DNA of 21,898 nt from Alphaproteobacteria bacterium (lineage in GTDB: Bacteria > Pseudomonadota > Alphaproteobacteria > Rickettsiales > Rickettsiaceae): positions 1 through 21,898 of the forward strand of contig JAUIKA010000005.1 of NCBI GenBank assembly GCA_030430995.1, read 5' to 3'. A program made the translations under genes and the position numbers. A model generated the notes under the pieces. That model saw only the letters and a list, made by a program, of their open reading frames with translations. It was not told the origin of the DNA and did no database searches. Positions within the stretch are counted from its first letter, which is position 1, and each line of letters begins with the position of its first letter. This document shows positions 5,901-13,743 of this stretch, in pieces.

Positions 5901-8627
5901 CTAATTAAAACTAAAAGAGTTCTCTATATAGCTTTTATGTATTATTCTTGATGATATTATCATATCTTCTGCCTTAGTACTCTCATTATTATTGTTATTG
6001 AGATAATTCTCTTTAACCTCTACATATGCATTATTTTCAGATACCCATTTAGAATATGCTTGAGCGCAGTCCTCTATTAATTCTAACCTAGTTATTCCTA
6101 AGTCTTTTTTTATGCTATTATATGATATAAGGTCTATGACATTATTGGCAATCTCAGTACTTCTGCTCGTTACAACATTAACAGTTCTTTTTATAGTAGA
6201 ATTTTGTTTATATTCAATATATCTATATATATATTTTGCTAAGGAGCTGCCAACCACGTAGAATGCAAAACTAGAAGAAACTCCTATTACTGCTATTAAA
6301 AAACTTGGGAATGCATTTTCACCATTAGCTAATGGGAGCACTAAAGGTAAGCCGAATGCTAAAAATGTTGACATGCCACATATGCCCCCCATTATATATT
6401 CCCGTTTAAGGAGAGTTTTTATTATTTTGCTTCTGCTCAGTAAATTTAAATTCTTTAAAATCAGTTTTTTTAACTTATAGGATAATCTATTCAAGTAAGA
6501 TTTATTTTGAATTTGAGCTCTTGCTAAAATATCGCATATATCCTCCATAGCAATATGGATATTATTCTCTTTAATTCCTAAGCATATTTTGCCTATAGAT
6601 GCTATAGATTTAATTTTTTGTAATTCTGTAGATACATTAACAATTAGGCCAGATATATTGGCTTCAGAGAAGTTTGCATATTTAACTATAGTGGTATGGA
6701 ACTTACACCCCCTTAACTTTGCTCTGCTAAAATCTACTTTATATATAGTTGCATTAGTCATATCAGATTTATCTAAAATAGCTTCTAAAAAAATAGATTC
6801 ATGTAAATTTGCATTTGTGAATATTGCCTCTTTTAACCTGCTACAAGAAAAATCGCATGATTGTATATAAGCTGAAAAGAAATTAATATTGAATTTAGAG
6901 TTATTTTTTGAAATTACATTCTCAAATCTAGAGAATTTAGCATTTATATTATCCATGTTAGAATTTGTAATTATACAATCTCTTATTACGATAGATTGTA
7001 GATTTGCATTTGTAAATTCTACATCATTAGCTACAAGTTTTTCTACAAAAGCATTATTTAAATTTGCATTTTCTAATGTTACTCCTTTTTCTAGAGTTGT
7101 TTTCTTAATTTTAATATTTTTAGCATGTATGGAGCTGAGGTCTGAACCATTACATATTACAGTATTATATAAGTTTACATCATCTAATAATGATTTGCTT
7201 ATATCTATACCTTCCATCATAGCTGTATTTATTATAGATGCTTGAAGTTGTATGTAAGACATTTTAGTTCTAATAAATTCTGAATTAGAAATGCTGGATA
7301 ATCTCATATCAGAATTAGATAAGTTACTTTGTTTAATAGAAGCCATATTTAAATATGCTTTTCTGAGAATAGTGCCAAAAAAATTACATCCATTTAAACT
7401 CACTTTGTTTATATCAGATTTAATAAAATTGGATAGTAAAAAATTTGAATCAAAAATTTTTGTATTAGAAATAGAAGAAAAAGCAAAATTTGTATTAATA
7501 GCAGAGACATTTCTAATTCCTACATTGTCTAGCTTAGAAAACTCAAAAGAGCTACCATTAAGTTTGGTGGATATAAAAGCACAATTTGCTATATTAACGC
7601 GGGACATAATACAATTGCTCATATCTTTATTTATAAATTTCATGTCAGATAAGTTAGCATCTTTGTATCTAGGTATTATGAATATATCATAAGATATAAC
7701 TTTCTTTTGCCTTATGAAGTCAGATAAATTATGCTCTTTTTTATCATTGATAAATTCTTCTAAGTCAGCCTTAGTGATAGTGCATTCTATGTATTTTGTA
7801 TAGCCTCCTGAAACTTTAATGGATTGAGTTATTATATTTATATGTTTATTTATCACTGTGCTTAGCATGAGTTCTGTGCCGTGATCTAATAATCTTATAT
7901 TACTTTTTTGAAGTCGCTCTATTTCTTTTTCATGTATTTTATGGTTTATTTTATCTATCTCATATTGTTTTATTTCACTATTATTTTTTTCTTTATGTAT
8001 TCTCTGAATTTTTTTGCTATTTGTCTCTAATAAGGATTGATAAAGATAATTAAATATGCGTTTTCCAATGTTTTTATGAGAAGTTATAGTTTTATTTATT
8101 TCAATTTGCATTTCTTGTATTTGCTGAGATATCTCAATTATATTTATCTCTGTTGACTTCCTATCTCTTATGTTCTCATCAATTATATTGCCAAGATAGC
8201 TAAGGTCATCTATAGATAGTTTTATACCCATAATTTGTTCTGCGAGGCTCCACCCCTTTTCTTCTAATCTTGTAAAGGTGATTTTTAGTGAATAAATATC
8301 TATACCAAGAAAGTTTGAGTTTTTCAGGCTGCAATCTTTAAATTCTGCTTTATCAAGGTTAGAATTAATAAATTTTACATCTGACAAGTCACATCCAATA
8401 AACATCCCTTTAATTAATAGCCCGCCCAAATCAAGATTTGAAAAATCTCTGGATTCTAGTACAAAGCTTCCTATATTTCCTTTGCTATCTTTTTTGCATA
8501 AACATATTCCTACATCTGTAGATAAAGATTGCTTTTTTCTTACATATCCTGCAAAAGATAATGTTTTGCTAGAAGAACTTTCTTTATATGCCTCTAGGGT
8601 GCTATAATCCACATAATAGATTTGCAT
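5901..8627 (-). CDS. Giant pentapeptide-repeat protein with coiled coil and two C-terminal membrane segments
   Basis: 908 residues; function unknown. Layout: a short N-terminal region (1-58); pentapeptide repeats of the A(D/N)LXX type (about 59-115, e.g. DFSNLDLGGLLIKGMFIGCD); a charged helical stretch predicted to form a coiled coil (about 150-250, rich in Lys, Glu and Ile); a second, long pentapeptide block (about 322-665, roughly 65-70 repeats); a linker; two hydrophobic helices (about 745-767 and 773-797) separated by NGENAFPS; and a polar tail with an Asn run (877-881). Pentapeptide repeats fold as a right-handed quadrilateral beta-helix. There is no signal peptide. Size, architecture and the rickettsial setting with a type IV system make a secreted or envelope-anchored host-interaction protein possible, but nothing in the sequence proves that. 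No partner gene is adjacent. Confidence 0.85.
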   Translation of the reverse strand: MQIYYVDYSTLEAYKESSSSKTLSFAGYVRKKQSLSTDVGICLCKKDSKGNIGSFVLESRDFSNLDLGGLLIKGMFIGCDLSDVKFINSNLDKAEFKDCSLKNSNFLGIDIYSLKITFTRLEEKGWSLAEQIMGIKLSIDDLSYLGNIIDENIRDRKSTEINIIEISQQIQEMQIEINKTITSHKNIGKRIFNYLYQSLLETNSKKIQRIHKEKNNSEIKQYEIDKINHKIHEKEIERLQKSNIRLLDHGTELMLSTVINKHINIITQSIKVSGGYTKYIECTITKADLEEFINDKKEHNLSDFIRQKKVISYDIFIIPRYKDANLSDMKFINKDMSNCIMSRVNIANCAFISTKLNGSSFEFSKLDNVGIRNVSAINTNFAFSSISNTKIFDSNFLLSNFIKSDINKVSLNGCNFFGTILRKAYLNMASIKQSNLSNSDMRLSSISNSEFIRTKMSYIQLQASIINTAMMEGIDISKSLLDDVNLYNTVICNGSDLSSIHAKNIKIKKTTLEKGVTLENANLNNAFVEKLVANDVEFTNANLQSIVIRDCIITNSNMDNINAKFSRFENVISKNNSKFNINFFSAYIQSCDFSCSRLKEAIFTNANLHESIFLEAILDKSDMTNATIYKVDFSRAKLRGCKFHTTIVKYANFSEANISGLIVNVSTELQKIKSIASIGKICLGIKENNIHIAMEDICDILARAQIQNKSYLNRLSYKLKKLILKNLNLLSRSKIIKTLLKREYIMGGICGMSTFLAFGLPLVLPLANGENAFPSFLIAVIGVSSSFAFYVVGSSLAKYIYRYIEYKQNSTIKRTVNVVTSRSTEIANNVIDLISYNSIKKDLGITRLELIEDCAQAYSKWVSENNAYVEVKENYLNNNNNESTKAEDMIISSRIIHKSYIENSFSFN

Positions 8628-8661
8628 GTTAATATATCGGGTAGTTTATATATATATTAAC
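8628..8661 (-). promoter_or_regulatory. Inverted repeat directly upstream of the pentapeptide gene
   Basis: Ten-base arms GTTAATATAT (8628-8637) and ATATATTAAC (8652-8661) surround a 14-bp spacer and touch the start codon of the pentapeptide gene. This could be an operator or a 5'-leader hairpin that hides the ribosome-binding region. In sequence this AT-rich a chance match is possible. Confidence 0.3.
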
Positions 8662-8978
8662 AGTTTTACTATTTTTAATATAAAGAAGATATTAATTTAA
8701 TAGTAACAATATTATTATCATTGTTTTTATACAAGGGGCATATTAAATATTAACTTAATATATTATACATAGCCTTCTACAAGAATATTATGAGTGTTTT
8801 GTTTTAGTGAATTCTATTAGCTGGTAGGCATATTGTTATATGCTAATAGAATAACTTCTATTATCCACTTTCAAAAAAAGCACATAGGGAAAGAATATAT
8901 ATTCTATATTGCTATATTAATATATAAAAATTCTATATCTTGATATATTAAATATAATAACTATTTATATATAAACTT
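8662..8978. other. Divergent intergenic region with one long hairpin
   Basis: This gap between two divergent genes must hold both promoters, but no hexamer pair stands out. The clearest structure is an 11-bp perfect inverted repeat, ATTCTATTAGC (8811-8821) with GCTAATAGAAT (8842-8852). Its interior also contains GCATAT..ATATGC, which can stack as an inner stem. It has no T-run, so it is not a typical terminator. Nothing else is recognisable. Confidence 0.45.
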
Positions 8979-9455
8979 ATGATAAGAAACTTTGTTGAAA
9001 AGCACCCAGAATTAGACAGATCTATACTAATGGAAATACAAGAAGCGCTAAATCTATTGCGTGCAGCGTGCAATAACCCTTCTGCACGTGCTGAAGATGC
9101 GTTATCAAAAAATTTTAATGCAAGATTAGGAGCTATAGTAGAGAGGTTAGCTGATGATGATTTAGATCATGAATTTGTTATGAGTGCTAATTCTTATATA
9201 GCATCTTCTTCTATAAAAAATAAAGATAAGTACCACTACATTTATATTCCAAGAGCAGAAACAGCTTCTACAGTAGTACATGAAGATGGTTACAGTAGTC
9301 ATGATTCAGACACTGAATATAGTAGAGATGTAAGAGAGGATGCATTATCTATGTATGGGGTAAAAGAGTTAGAAGATAGGGCTCTACCAATAGAAGCTCC
9401 TAATGCATCCGTTGGTAATAAAAAAACTACACCGGCAATTTTAAACAAAAGATAA
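8979..9455 (+). CDS. Hypothetical protein, 158 residues
   Basis: I do not recognise this protein. It is soluble-looking, with no signal peptide or membrane segment. Residues 1-60 appear helical with amphipathic spacing (ELDRSILMEIQEALNLLRAA), followed by a polar middle with acidic and Ser/His-rich stretches (around HEDGYSSHDSDTEYSRDV, 100-118) and a basic C-terminal end (NKKTTPAILNKR). The higher GC content and codon regularity of the first 100 bp compared with the flanks support a real gene. It stands alone on its strand and is followed by a 250-nt structured region ending in a strong terminator (9684-9704), so it may be co-transcribed with that region. A TTGATA at 8940-8945 could be part of its promoter, which would leave almost no leader. 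Confidence 0.65.
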   Translation: MIRNFVEKHPELDRSILMEIQEALNLLRAACNNPSARAEDALSKNFNARLGAIVERLADDDLDHEFVMSANSYIASSSIKNKDKYHYIYIPRAETASTVVHEDGYSSHDSDTEYSRDVREDALSMYGVKELEDRALPIEAPNASVGNKKTTPAILNKR

Positions 9456-9683
9456 ACTCATTATACATTTTCTTAAGACATAGGCGTAAGGTGGCGTAGA
9501 TATTATATATAAATATTCCTTGGGCCGGATATAGCCTAGCAGAGCAATATATGGTATGAATCAACCCATTGCAGTGGGTTCTTAACACCTTATAGCCATT
9601 TGGCTATAGCAATAATAAAGGCAATAGTATCCAAAAAACACATATGGTGATAATGAAAGAAAAAGGATAGAGATGAAGAGAGT
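9456..9683 (+). ncRNA. Candidate structured 3' UTR or small RNA ending at 9704
   Basis: About 230 nt without an open frame of coding character. It contains repeat copy B with two perfect hairpins and a purine-rich run (about 9654-9684) leading into the strong terminator. This could be the long 3' UTR of the 8979 gene or an independent small RNA; I see no promoter that decides between them. No signature of tmRNA, RNase P RNA or SRP RNA is present. Confidence 0.3.
9529..9608 (+). repeat. Dispersed structured repeat, copy B (shortened)
   Basis: It begins ATAGCCTAGCAGAGCAATAT like copies A and C, lacks roughly 30-35 bp of their middle, and resumes at GGTATGAATCAACCCATT.. (compare AGTATGGGTAACAAGCTCAT.. 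in copy C). Two perfect hairpins are visible: AACCCA-TTGCAG-TGGGTT (9563-9580) and TATAGCCA-TT-TGGCTATA (9591-9608). The second half of the last hairpin is also complementary to the leading TATAGCC, so the ends of the element can pair with each other. Confidence 0.6.
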
Positions 9684-9704
9684 AGGGGGGTGCCCCCCTT
9701 TTTT
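9684..9704 (+). terminator. Very strong intrinsic terminator
   Basis: AGGGGGG (9684-9690) and CCCCCCT (9693-9699) form an all-GC stem around a tiny loop, followed by T through 9704. The T-run is on the plus strand, so it ends transcripts coming from 8979 or from the structured region 9456-9683. It stands out in AT-rich surroundings. It lies 9 bp beyond the stop codon of secB, which reads the other way. Confidence 0.88.
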
Positions 9705-9712
9705 AAAGATAA

Positions 9713-10192
9713 TTATGAATATTTTTTATCCATATTATCTTCCCCTTCCTGTTCTTCCTGCTCCTGTAGCTTTTTCATATAAGATGCTCCAAAATTTATA
9801 GGGTCTATCATTAATGCTTGGTATCCAGCTGCCTGTGTTGTATAAGATATTATTTGCCTTGCAAAAGGGAATAACATAGCAGGGCATGTTACACTCAATA
9901 CAGCATTATATTCTTCTTTAGGTATACCTGTTAGAGTGAATACTCCAGCATACACAAGCTCTATTATAAACATTACATTCTCACCCCTTTTTGTAGTAGC
10001 TGTGATTTCAAGAGCTACTTCAAAAGATCCGTCTGCATCAGATATAGGTGATATATTAATATCTAAGTTCAATGAGATTTGAGGAGCTTTTGTTTCTCCT
10101 AAACTAGAAGGAGCAGATGGATTTTCAAATGATAAATCTTTTATATATTGTGCATCTATACTAACTCCCGGTTGGGTAATTTCTTCTGTCAT
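9713..10192 (-). CDS. secB: Protein-export chaperone SecB
   Basis: Cytoplasmic tetrameric chaperone that keeps preproteins unfolded and hands them to SecA. The 159 residues match the family: the N-terminal QYIKDLSFENPSAP, the central beta-sheet core with VALEITATT and FIIELVYAGVFTLTGI, then CPAMLFPFARQIISYTTQ (the SecA-contacting region) and MIDPINFGASYMKK, followed by a Glu-rich tail (LQEQEEQEGEDN). The gene follows dcd with a 21-bp gap and probably shares its promoter. SecF, encoded at 14782, belongs to the same export route. Confidence 0.96.
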   Translation of the reverse strand: MTEEITQPGVSIDAQYIKDLSFENPSAPSSLGETKAPQISLNLDINISPISDADGSFEVALEITATTKRGENVMFIIELVYAGVFTLTGIPKEEYNAVLSVTCPAMLFPFARQIISYTTQAAGYQALMIDPINFGASYMKKLQEQEEQEGEDNMDKKYS

Positions 10193-10213
10193 AATTGTAT
10201 TATTATTTATTTA

Positions 10214-10789
10214 TTATATTTTTGGAATAGTTATTCCTTCTTGTTTCATATATTTTCCTTTACGGTCTGCATAAGATACACTACATAATTTATCATAAGC
10301 GGAGAGAAATATAAACTGACATACACCCTCATTAGCATAAATTTTTACAGGAAGGGGGGTGGTATTAGAAAGCTCTAATGTAACATAACCTTCCCATTCA
10401 GGTTCTATTGGGGTTACATTAACTATAACTCCACAACGTGCATATGTAGATTTTCCTATACATAAAACTAATACATTTTTAGGTATACGAAAATATTCTA
10501 ATGTTCTTGCAAGAACGAAACAATTAGGAGGGATAATGCATTCTTCTCCTTTATGGCTTACGAAGCTTTTTAAGCAAAAGTCTTTAGGGTCAATAAGGCT
10601 AGAATATGTATTGGTGAATATTTTAAATTCAGGAGCTAAGCGAGCATCATAACCATATGAAGACAAACCATATGACATTATTTTCTTACCATAGGCATCT
10701 TTATTTGTTTGCTTGCTAATAAATGGATCTATCATATTTTTATTTCCAGTAGACATGTTTTCTATCCAGTTATCTGACATTACTCCCAT
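10214..10789 (-). CDS. dcd: dCTP deaminase
   Basis: Trimeric enzyme that deaminates dCTP to dUTP, feeding dTMP synthesis through dUTPase. Its 191 residues cover the family core: YGLSSYGYDARLAPEFKIFT, IPPNCFVLARTLEYFRIP, KSTYARCGVIVNVTPIEPEW, then EGYVTLELSNTTPLPVKIYA with the catalytic Glu in VTLELSN, NEGVCQFIF, and a C-terminal lid ending ADRKGKYMKQEGITIPKI. The start MGVMSDNWI was kept because alphaproteobacterial and rickettsial versions commonly begin MxxMSDxWI; the internal Met4 is an alternative. It is first in the dcd-secB pair, with a good promoter 30-60 bp upstream. Confidence 0.96.
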   Translation of the reverse strand: MGVMSDNWIENMSTGNKNMIDPFISKQTNKDAYGKKIMSYGLSSYGYDARLAPEFKIFTNTYSSLIDPKDFCLKSFVSHKGEECIIPPNCFVLARTLEYFRIPKNVLVLCIGKSTYARCGVIVNVTPIEPEWEGYVTLELSNTTPLPVKIYANEGVCQFIFLSAYDKLCSVSYADRKGKYMKQEGITIPKI

Positions 10790-10817
10790 AATTCATACTT
10801 ATCTATTTAGTGTGGTC

Positions 10818-10846
10818 ATTATATAAATAATAATACCTAAGCGCAA
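10818..10846 (-). promoter_or_regulatory. Predicted promoter of dcd-secB
   Basis: On the minus strand: TTGCGC (10841-10846), a 17-bp spacer and consensus TATAAT (10818-10823). The start would be near 10811, about 22 nt before the dcd ATG. Confidence 0.55.
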
Positions 10847-10932
10847 TAAATTAAATTTTAGTGGATATTATTAATAAAAATCCATAATGTATATTATGTC
10901 AAATTATAAATATTATATTGATATAGGTTATT

Positions 10933-11685
10933 CTACATAGAATGCAATCTAATATAATCTATATTAGCCTTTAAAAGGCTTTTTGTTACTTCTTTTGTTG
11001 CCTCATCTAAACAGTCTTTATCATAAACCCTATATTGAGGTGAATATTTTTTTTGTTTTAGGAAACCTTTTCTGGAATGTCCTATCATTATTTTAGCATT
11101 TATTCTATCCTTCAAAATAGATGCTTTATTTACTATTTCCCAAGATTGCTTATGGCTTTTGCCAAAACCTATCCCTGGGTCTATTATAACTTTCTTTATA
11201 CCTTGTTTTTCTAGAAAAGAAATCTTTTTATTTGCCCATGATATTATTTCCTCTACAGCATTTTTATCATCACTTATTGTAATATTAGGGTCAGCAGGTA
11301 TAGAAATTGAATGCATAGCAATAATTGGCAAGCTATATTCTCTGGCTATATTAATCATTGCCGGGTTATTAGCAGAGGATACATCATTGATAATATCTAT
11401 ATGTTTTATAAAGTATTTTATCACTTCTGGGTAAAAGCTATCTAAACTTATTTGAACATTTGTTTTAGGTAAAAAAGGTAGTATAGAATTTAGCCTAGTT
11501 ATTTCTGTTTTTGCTGTTATTTTATATGCCCCAGGCCTTGTTGACTGTGGGCCTATGTCAATAACAGAAAACCCCTGCTCTACTAATTTTAAAAATCTTT
11601 CTATAGCTGCAGATTTATTAAAAAACTCTCCTCCATCAGAAAAAGAATCTGGTGTGATGTTTAATATCCCTACGAATTGTGACAT
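10933..11685 (-). CDS. folP: Dihydropteroate synthase
   Basis: TIM-barrel enzyme that condenses p-aminobenzoate with dihydropterin pyrophosphate in folate synthesis. The 250 residues contain the expected motifs in order: GILNITPDSFSDGGEFF (6-22), DIGPQSTRPGAYKI (usual form D-I-G-G-E-S-T-R-P-G), ISLDSF, INDVSSANNP, MHSI, IIDPGIGFGKSHKQSW, IGHSRKGFL and the terminal IRLHSM. It is a little shorter than E. coli FolP (282), mainly from trimmed loops. The substitution of Pro-Gln for Gly-Glu in the TRP loop is unusual against the textbook motif. No other folate gene is adjacent. The gene is divergent from dapF, and the two 5' ends are so close that their promoters must overlap each other. Confidence 0.94.
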   Translation of the reverse strand: MSQFVGILNITPDSFSDGGEFFNKSAAIERFLKLVEQGFSVIDIGPQSTRPGAYKITAKTEITRLNSILPFLPKTNVQISLDSFYPEVIKYFIKHIDIINDVSSANNPAMINIAREYSLPIIAMHSISIPADPNITISDDKNAVEEIISWANKKISFLEKQGIKKVIIDPGIGFGKSHKQSWEIVNKASILKDRINAKIMIGHSRKGFLKQKKYSPQYRVYDKDCLDEATKEVTKSLLKANIDYIRLHSM

Positions 11686-11688
11686 TTA

Positions 11689-11717
11689 TTGTGTATAATA
11701 TCATTTCTATTTATAAT
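11689..11717 (+). promoter_or_regulatory. Predicted promoter of the dapF-mtaB-gpsA-secF operon
   Basis: TTGTGT (11689-11694), a 17-bp spacer and consensus TATAAT (11712-11717) predict a start around 11724. That is downstream of the in-frame ATG at 11679 and just before the GTG at 11730, which supports the GTG as the true start of dapF. Confidence 0.55.
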
Positions 11718-11729
11718 ATATTATTATCT

Positions 11730-12503
11730 GTGCATAGTATAGAGTTTACTAAAATTCATTGTCTGGGAAATGATTTTATTATCATTAAAAATGATATCAA
11801 ATATCAAGAAGCTTCCTTTATAAAGCGCATTTCAGACAGAAGGCTTGGCTTGGGGTGTGATCAGTTATTATTATATAGCATAGAAAATTCTGTATGTAGT
11901 GTAGATATATATAACTCAGATACTTCAGTAGCTTCTGCTTGCGGAAATGGAACTAGTGCACTTAGCTATCTATTTAAAGAAAATGGCATTAGATATATAA
12001 AAACAAAAGAAAGAAAAATTGCTATATCTAATCTTGATGGAAAAATATTTTGCAATATGGGAAAGGCTAAAGCGGGAGACTTTATTACAGAGAAAGACCT
12101 ATGGAAAATAGCAAAAGACTATAATGTTAGCAATATAGTATGTGTAGATATAGGAAATTTGCATGTGGTGGTATTTCATCATAACATTTCTTATAAAGAT
12201 ATGCATGCTATAGCAAAAATTATTAATAACTTTGTACAAGGTGGAGTAAATATAAATTTTGCAAGCAGATCTCCTGACTCAATTAGAGTAAAAACATTTG
12301 AAAGAGGTGTGGGCTTTACTTTAGCTTGTGGAACAGGTGCTTGCGCAAGCTTTTTTGCAGCATCTTCTCTAGGCCTTATATCTAAAAAAGTAGATATAGA
12401 GCTCCAACATGGCAAAATAAGTTTGCAAGAAAACCTTGATGGAGATATCATAATGCACAGTATTCCCACTATAGTTGCAAAAGGAAAATATTATTATGAA
12501 TGA
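11730..12503 (+). CDS. dapF: Diaminopimelate epimerase
   Basis: PLP-independent racemase converting LL- to meso-diaminopimelate, the crosslinking residue of Gram-negative peptidoglycan and the precursor of lysine. Both catalytic cysteines are visible: SACGNGTSAL and TLACGTGACA. The N-terminus FTKIHCLGNDFIIIKN fits the family start (usually MxFxKMHGLGNDF). An in-frame ATG lies at 11679, but it would add about 17 residues with no family counterpart and would overlap folP by 7 bp. I prefer GTG at 11730 (258 residues), which sits just after a predicted promoter and leaves a very short leader. It is the first gene of a four-gene overlapping operon. Confidence 0.94.
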   Translation: MHSIEFTKIHCLGNDFIIIKNDIKYQEASFIKRISDRRLGLGCDQLLLYSIENSVCSVDIYNSDTSVASACGNGTSALSYLFKENGIRYIKTKERKIAISNLDGKIFCNMGKAKAGDFITEKDLWKIAKDYNVSNIVCVDIGNLHVVVFHHNISYKDMHAIAKIINNFVQGGVNINFASRSPDSIRVKTFERGVGFTLACGTGACASFFAASSLGLISKKVDIELQHGKISLQENLDGDIIMHSIPTIVAKGKYYYE

Positions 12504-13743
12504 GCAAGTAGTTACATTTGGTTGTAGATTAAATATTTATGAGAGTGAAATAATAAAGAAGAATATATCTAGTGCAGATTTAGATAATGTTATCGTTATT
12601 AACACTTGTGCAGTTACAAATGAGGCAGAGCGCCAAGCAAAACAAAAAATCAGACAGCTAAAGAGGAAAAACCCTAGTAAAGAGATAATAGTTACAGGCT
12701 GTGCAGTTCAAATTACTCCTGATGTATATTCTAATATGCCAGAAGTAACAGCTGTGCTTGGTAATGCTGAAAAATTAGAGAAGAAAAGCTTTTTAGAGAT
12801 AAAAAAAAATAATACCTATCAAGTAGGAGATATCTTTAAAGAAAAAGAAGGTGGTAAAGCTTTTATAAGCAATTATACAGATAAAGCTAGGGCATTTTTA
12901 GAGATTCAAAATGGATGTAACCATAGATGTACATTCTGCACTATACCATATGGACGTGGTAATAGCAGATCTGTTCCTATGGGAGCTTTAGCAGAAAATA
13001 TAAGAATGTTTTTAAATAAAGATTATAAAGAAATAATTTTTACAGGCGTAGATATTACAGATTATGGCTCAGACTTACCAGGCACCCCTTCCCTGGGTAA
13101 AATGATAAAAAGAGTTCTTATGTCTGTTCCAAAATTAACAAGACTTAGGCTTTCATCAATAGATGTTGCAGAGATAGATGATGATTTGATGTATTTATTG
13201 GAGAATGAAGAAAGATTGATGCCACATATACATCTTAGCCTTCAGTCAGGAGATGACTTGATTTTAAAAAGAATGAAAAGGAGGCATAATAGGCAGCAAG
13301 TTTTAGATTTTTGTCACCAGCTGAAGAGTAAAAGAAAGGATGTATCATTTGGCGCAGATATTATTACTGGTTTTCCTACAGAAGAAGATGAGCATTTTTT
13401 AAATAGTGTAGACCTAGTTATGAAAGCGGGCATACAATATTTACATGTATTTCCATATTCAGAAAAACAAAATACACCGGCAGCTAAGATGCCACAAATC
13501 CCTGTTTCAGTAAGGAAAGATAGGGCTAAAATTTTAAGGGATACAGGCCTTAGAGAGAAAGTTAAATTTATGCGCAGCAATATAGGTAAAGTAAAGCCTG
13601 TGTTAGTAGAAAAAGATGGCCTCGGCAAAAGCGATAATTTTATCTCTACAAGAATATTAAGTGAATATAGAGATATGGAGGTTATAAATACAAAAATGGA
13701 GTCTATTTCTAGTGATTATAAAATGATAGGTAAAGTAGTATGA
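12496..13743 (+). CDS. mtaB: tRNA t6A37 methylthiotransferase MtaB
   Basis: Radical-SAM enzyme that adds a methylthio group to t6A37 of ANN-decoding tRNAs (ms2t6A). The N-terminal MTTase domain has its three cluster-binding cysteines, in TFGCRLN, NTCAVTNEAE and VTGCAVQ. The radical-SAM core has CNHRCTFCTIPYGRG. A C-terminal TRAM-like tail (about the last 50 residues, from VKPVLVEKDG) is present but short. The start at 12496 (415 residues) was chosen over an upstream ATG at 12475 because it gives EQVVTFGCRLN close to the N-terminus as in the family, has AAGGA 10 nt upstream, and overlaps the dapF stop by only 8 bp. It overlaps gpsA by 4 bp (ATGA), suggesting translational coupling. Confidence 0.95.
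   Translation: MNEQVVTFGCRLNIYESEIIKKNISSADLDNVIVINTCAVTNEAERQAKQKIRQLKRKNPSKEIIVTGCAVQITPDVYSNMPEVTAVLGNAEKLEKKSFLEIKKNNTYQVGDIFKEKEGGKAFISNYTDKARAFLEIQNGCNHRCTFCTIPYGRGNSRSVPMGALAENIRMFLNKDYKEIIFTGVDITDYGSDLPGTPSLGKMIKRVLMSVPKLTRLRLSSIDVAEIDDDLMYLLENEERLMPHIHLSLQSGDDLILKRMKRRHNRQQVLDFCHQLKSKRKDVSFGADIITGFPTEEDEHFLNSVDLVMKAGIQYLHVFPYSEKQNTPAAKMPQIPVSVRKDRAKILRDTGLREKVKFMRSNIGKVKPVLVEKDGLGKSDNFISTRILSEYRDMEVINTKMESISSDYKMIGKVV

Noticed and set aside
5901..8627. Pentapeptide protein as a quinolone-resistance (Qnr/MfpA-like) protein
   Set aside because: Qnr-type proteins are about 180-220 residues and soluble. This one is 908 residues with a coiled coil and membrane segments, so the shared repeat is no evidence for gyrase protection.
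9673..9800. Small plus-strand frame starting ATG at 9673 after an AAAGGA-like sequence
   Set aside because: It runs through the terminator and into the antisense of secB; the translation has no coding character.
10890..10905. A consensus TTGACA (minus strand) as a dcd promoter
   Set aside because: No acceptable -10 hexamer lies 16-18 bp away; the TTGCGC-17-TATAAT pair closer to the gene fits better.
12191..12469. 92-codon minus-strand frame within dapF
   Set aside because: Antisense of the DapF catalytic half; its Pro/Cys composition reflects the reverse of Gly/Ala codons.
13314..13628. 104-codon minus-strand frame within mtaB
   Set aside because: Shadow of the MtaB C-terminal domain; no start context or protein similarity.
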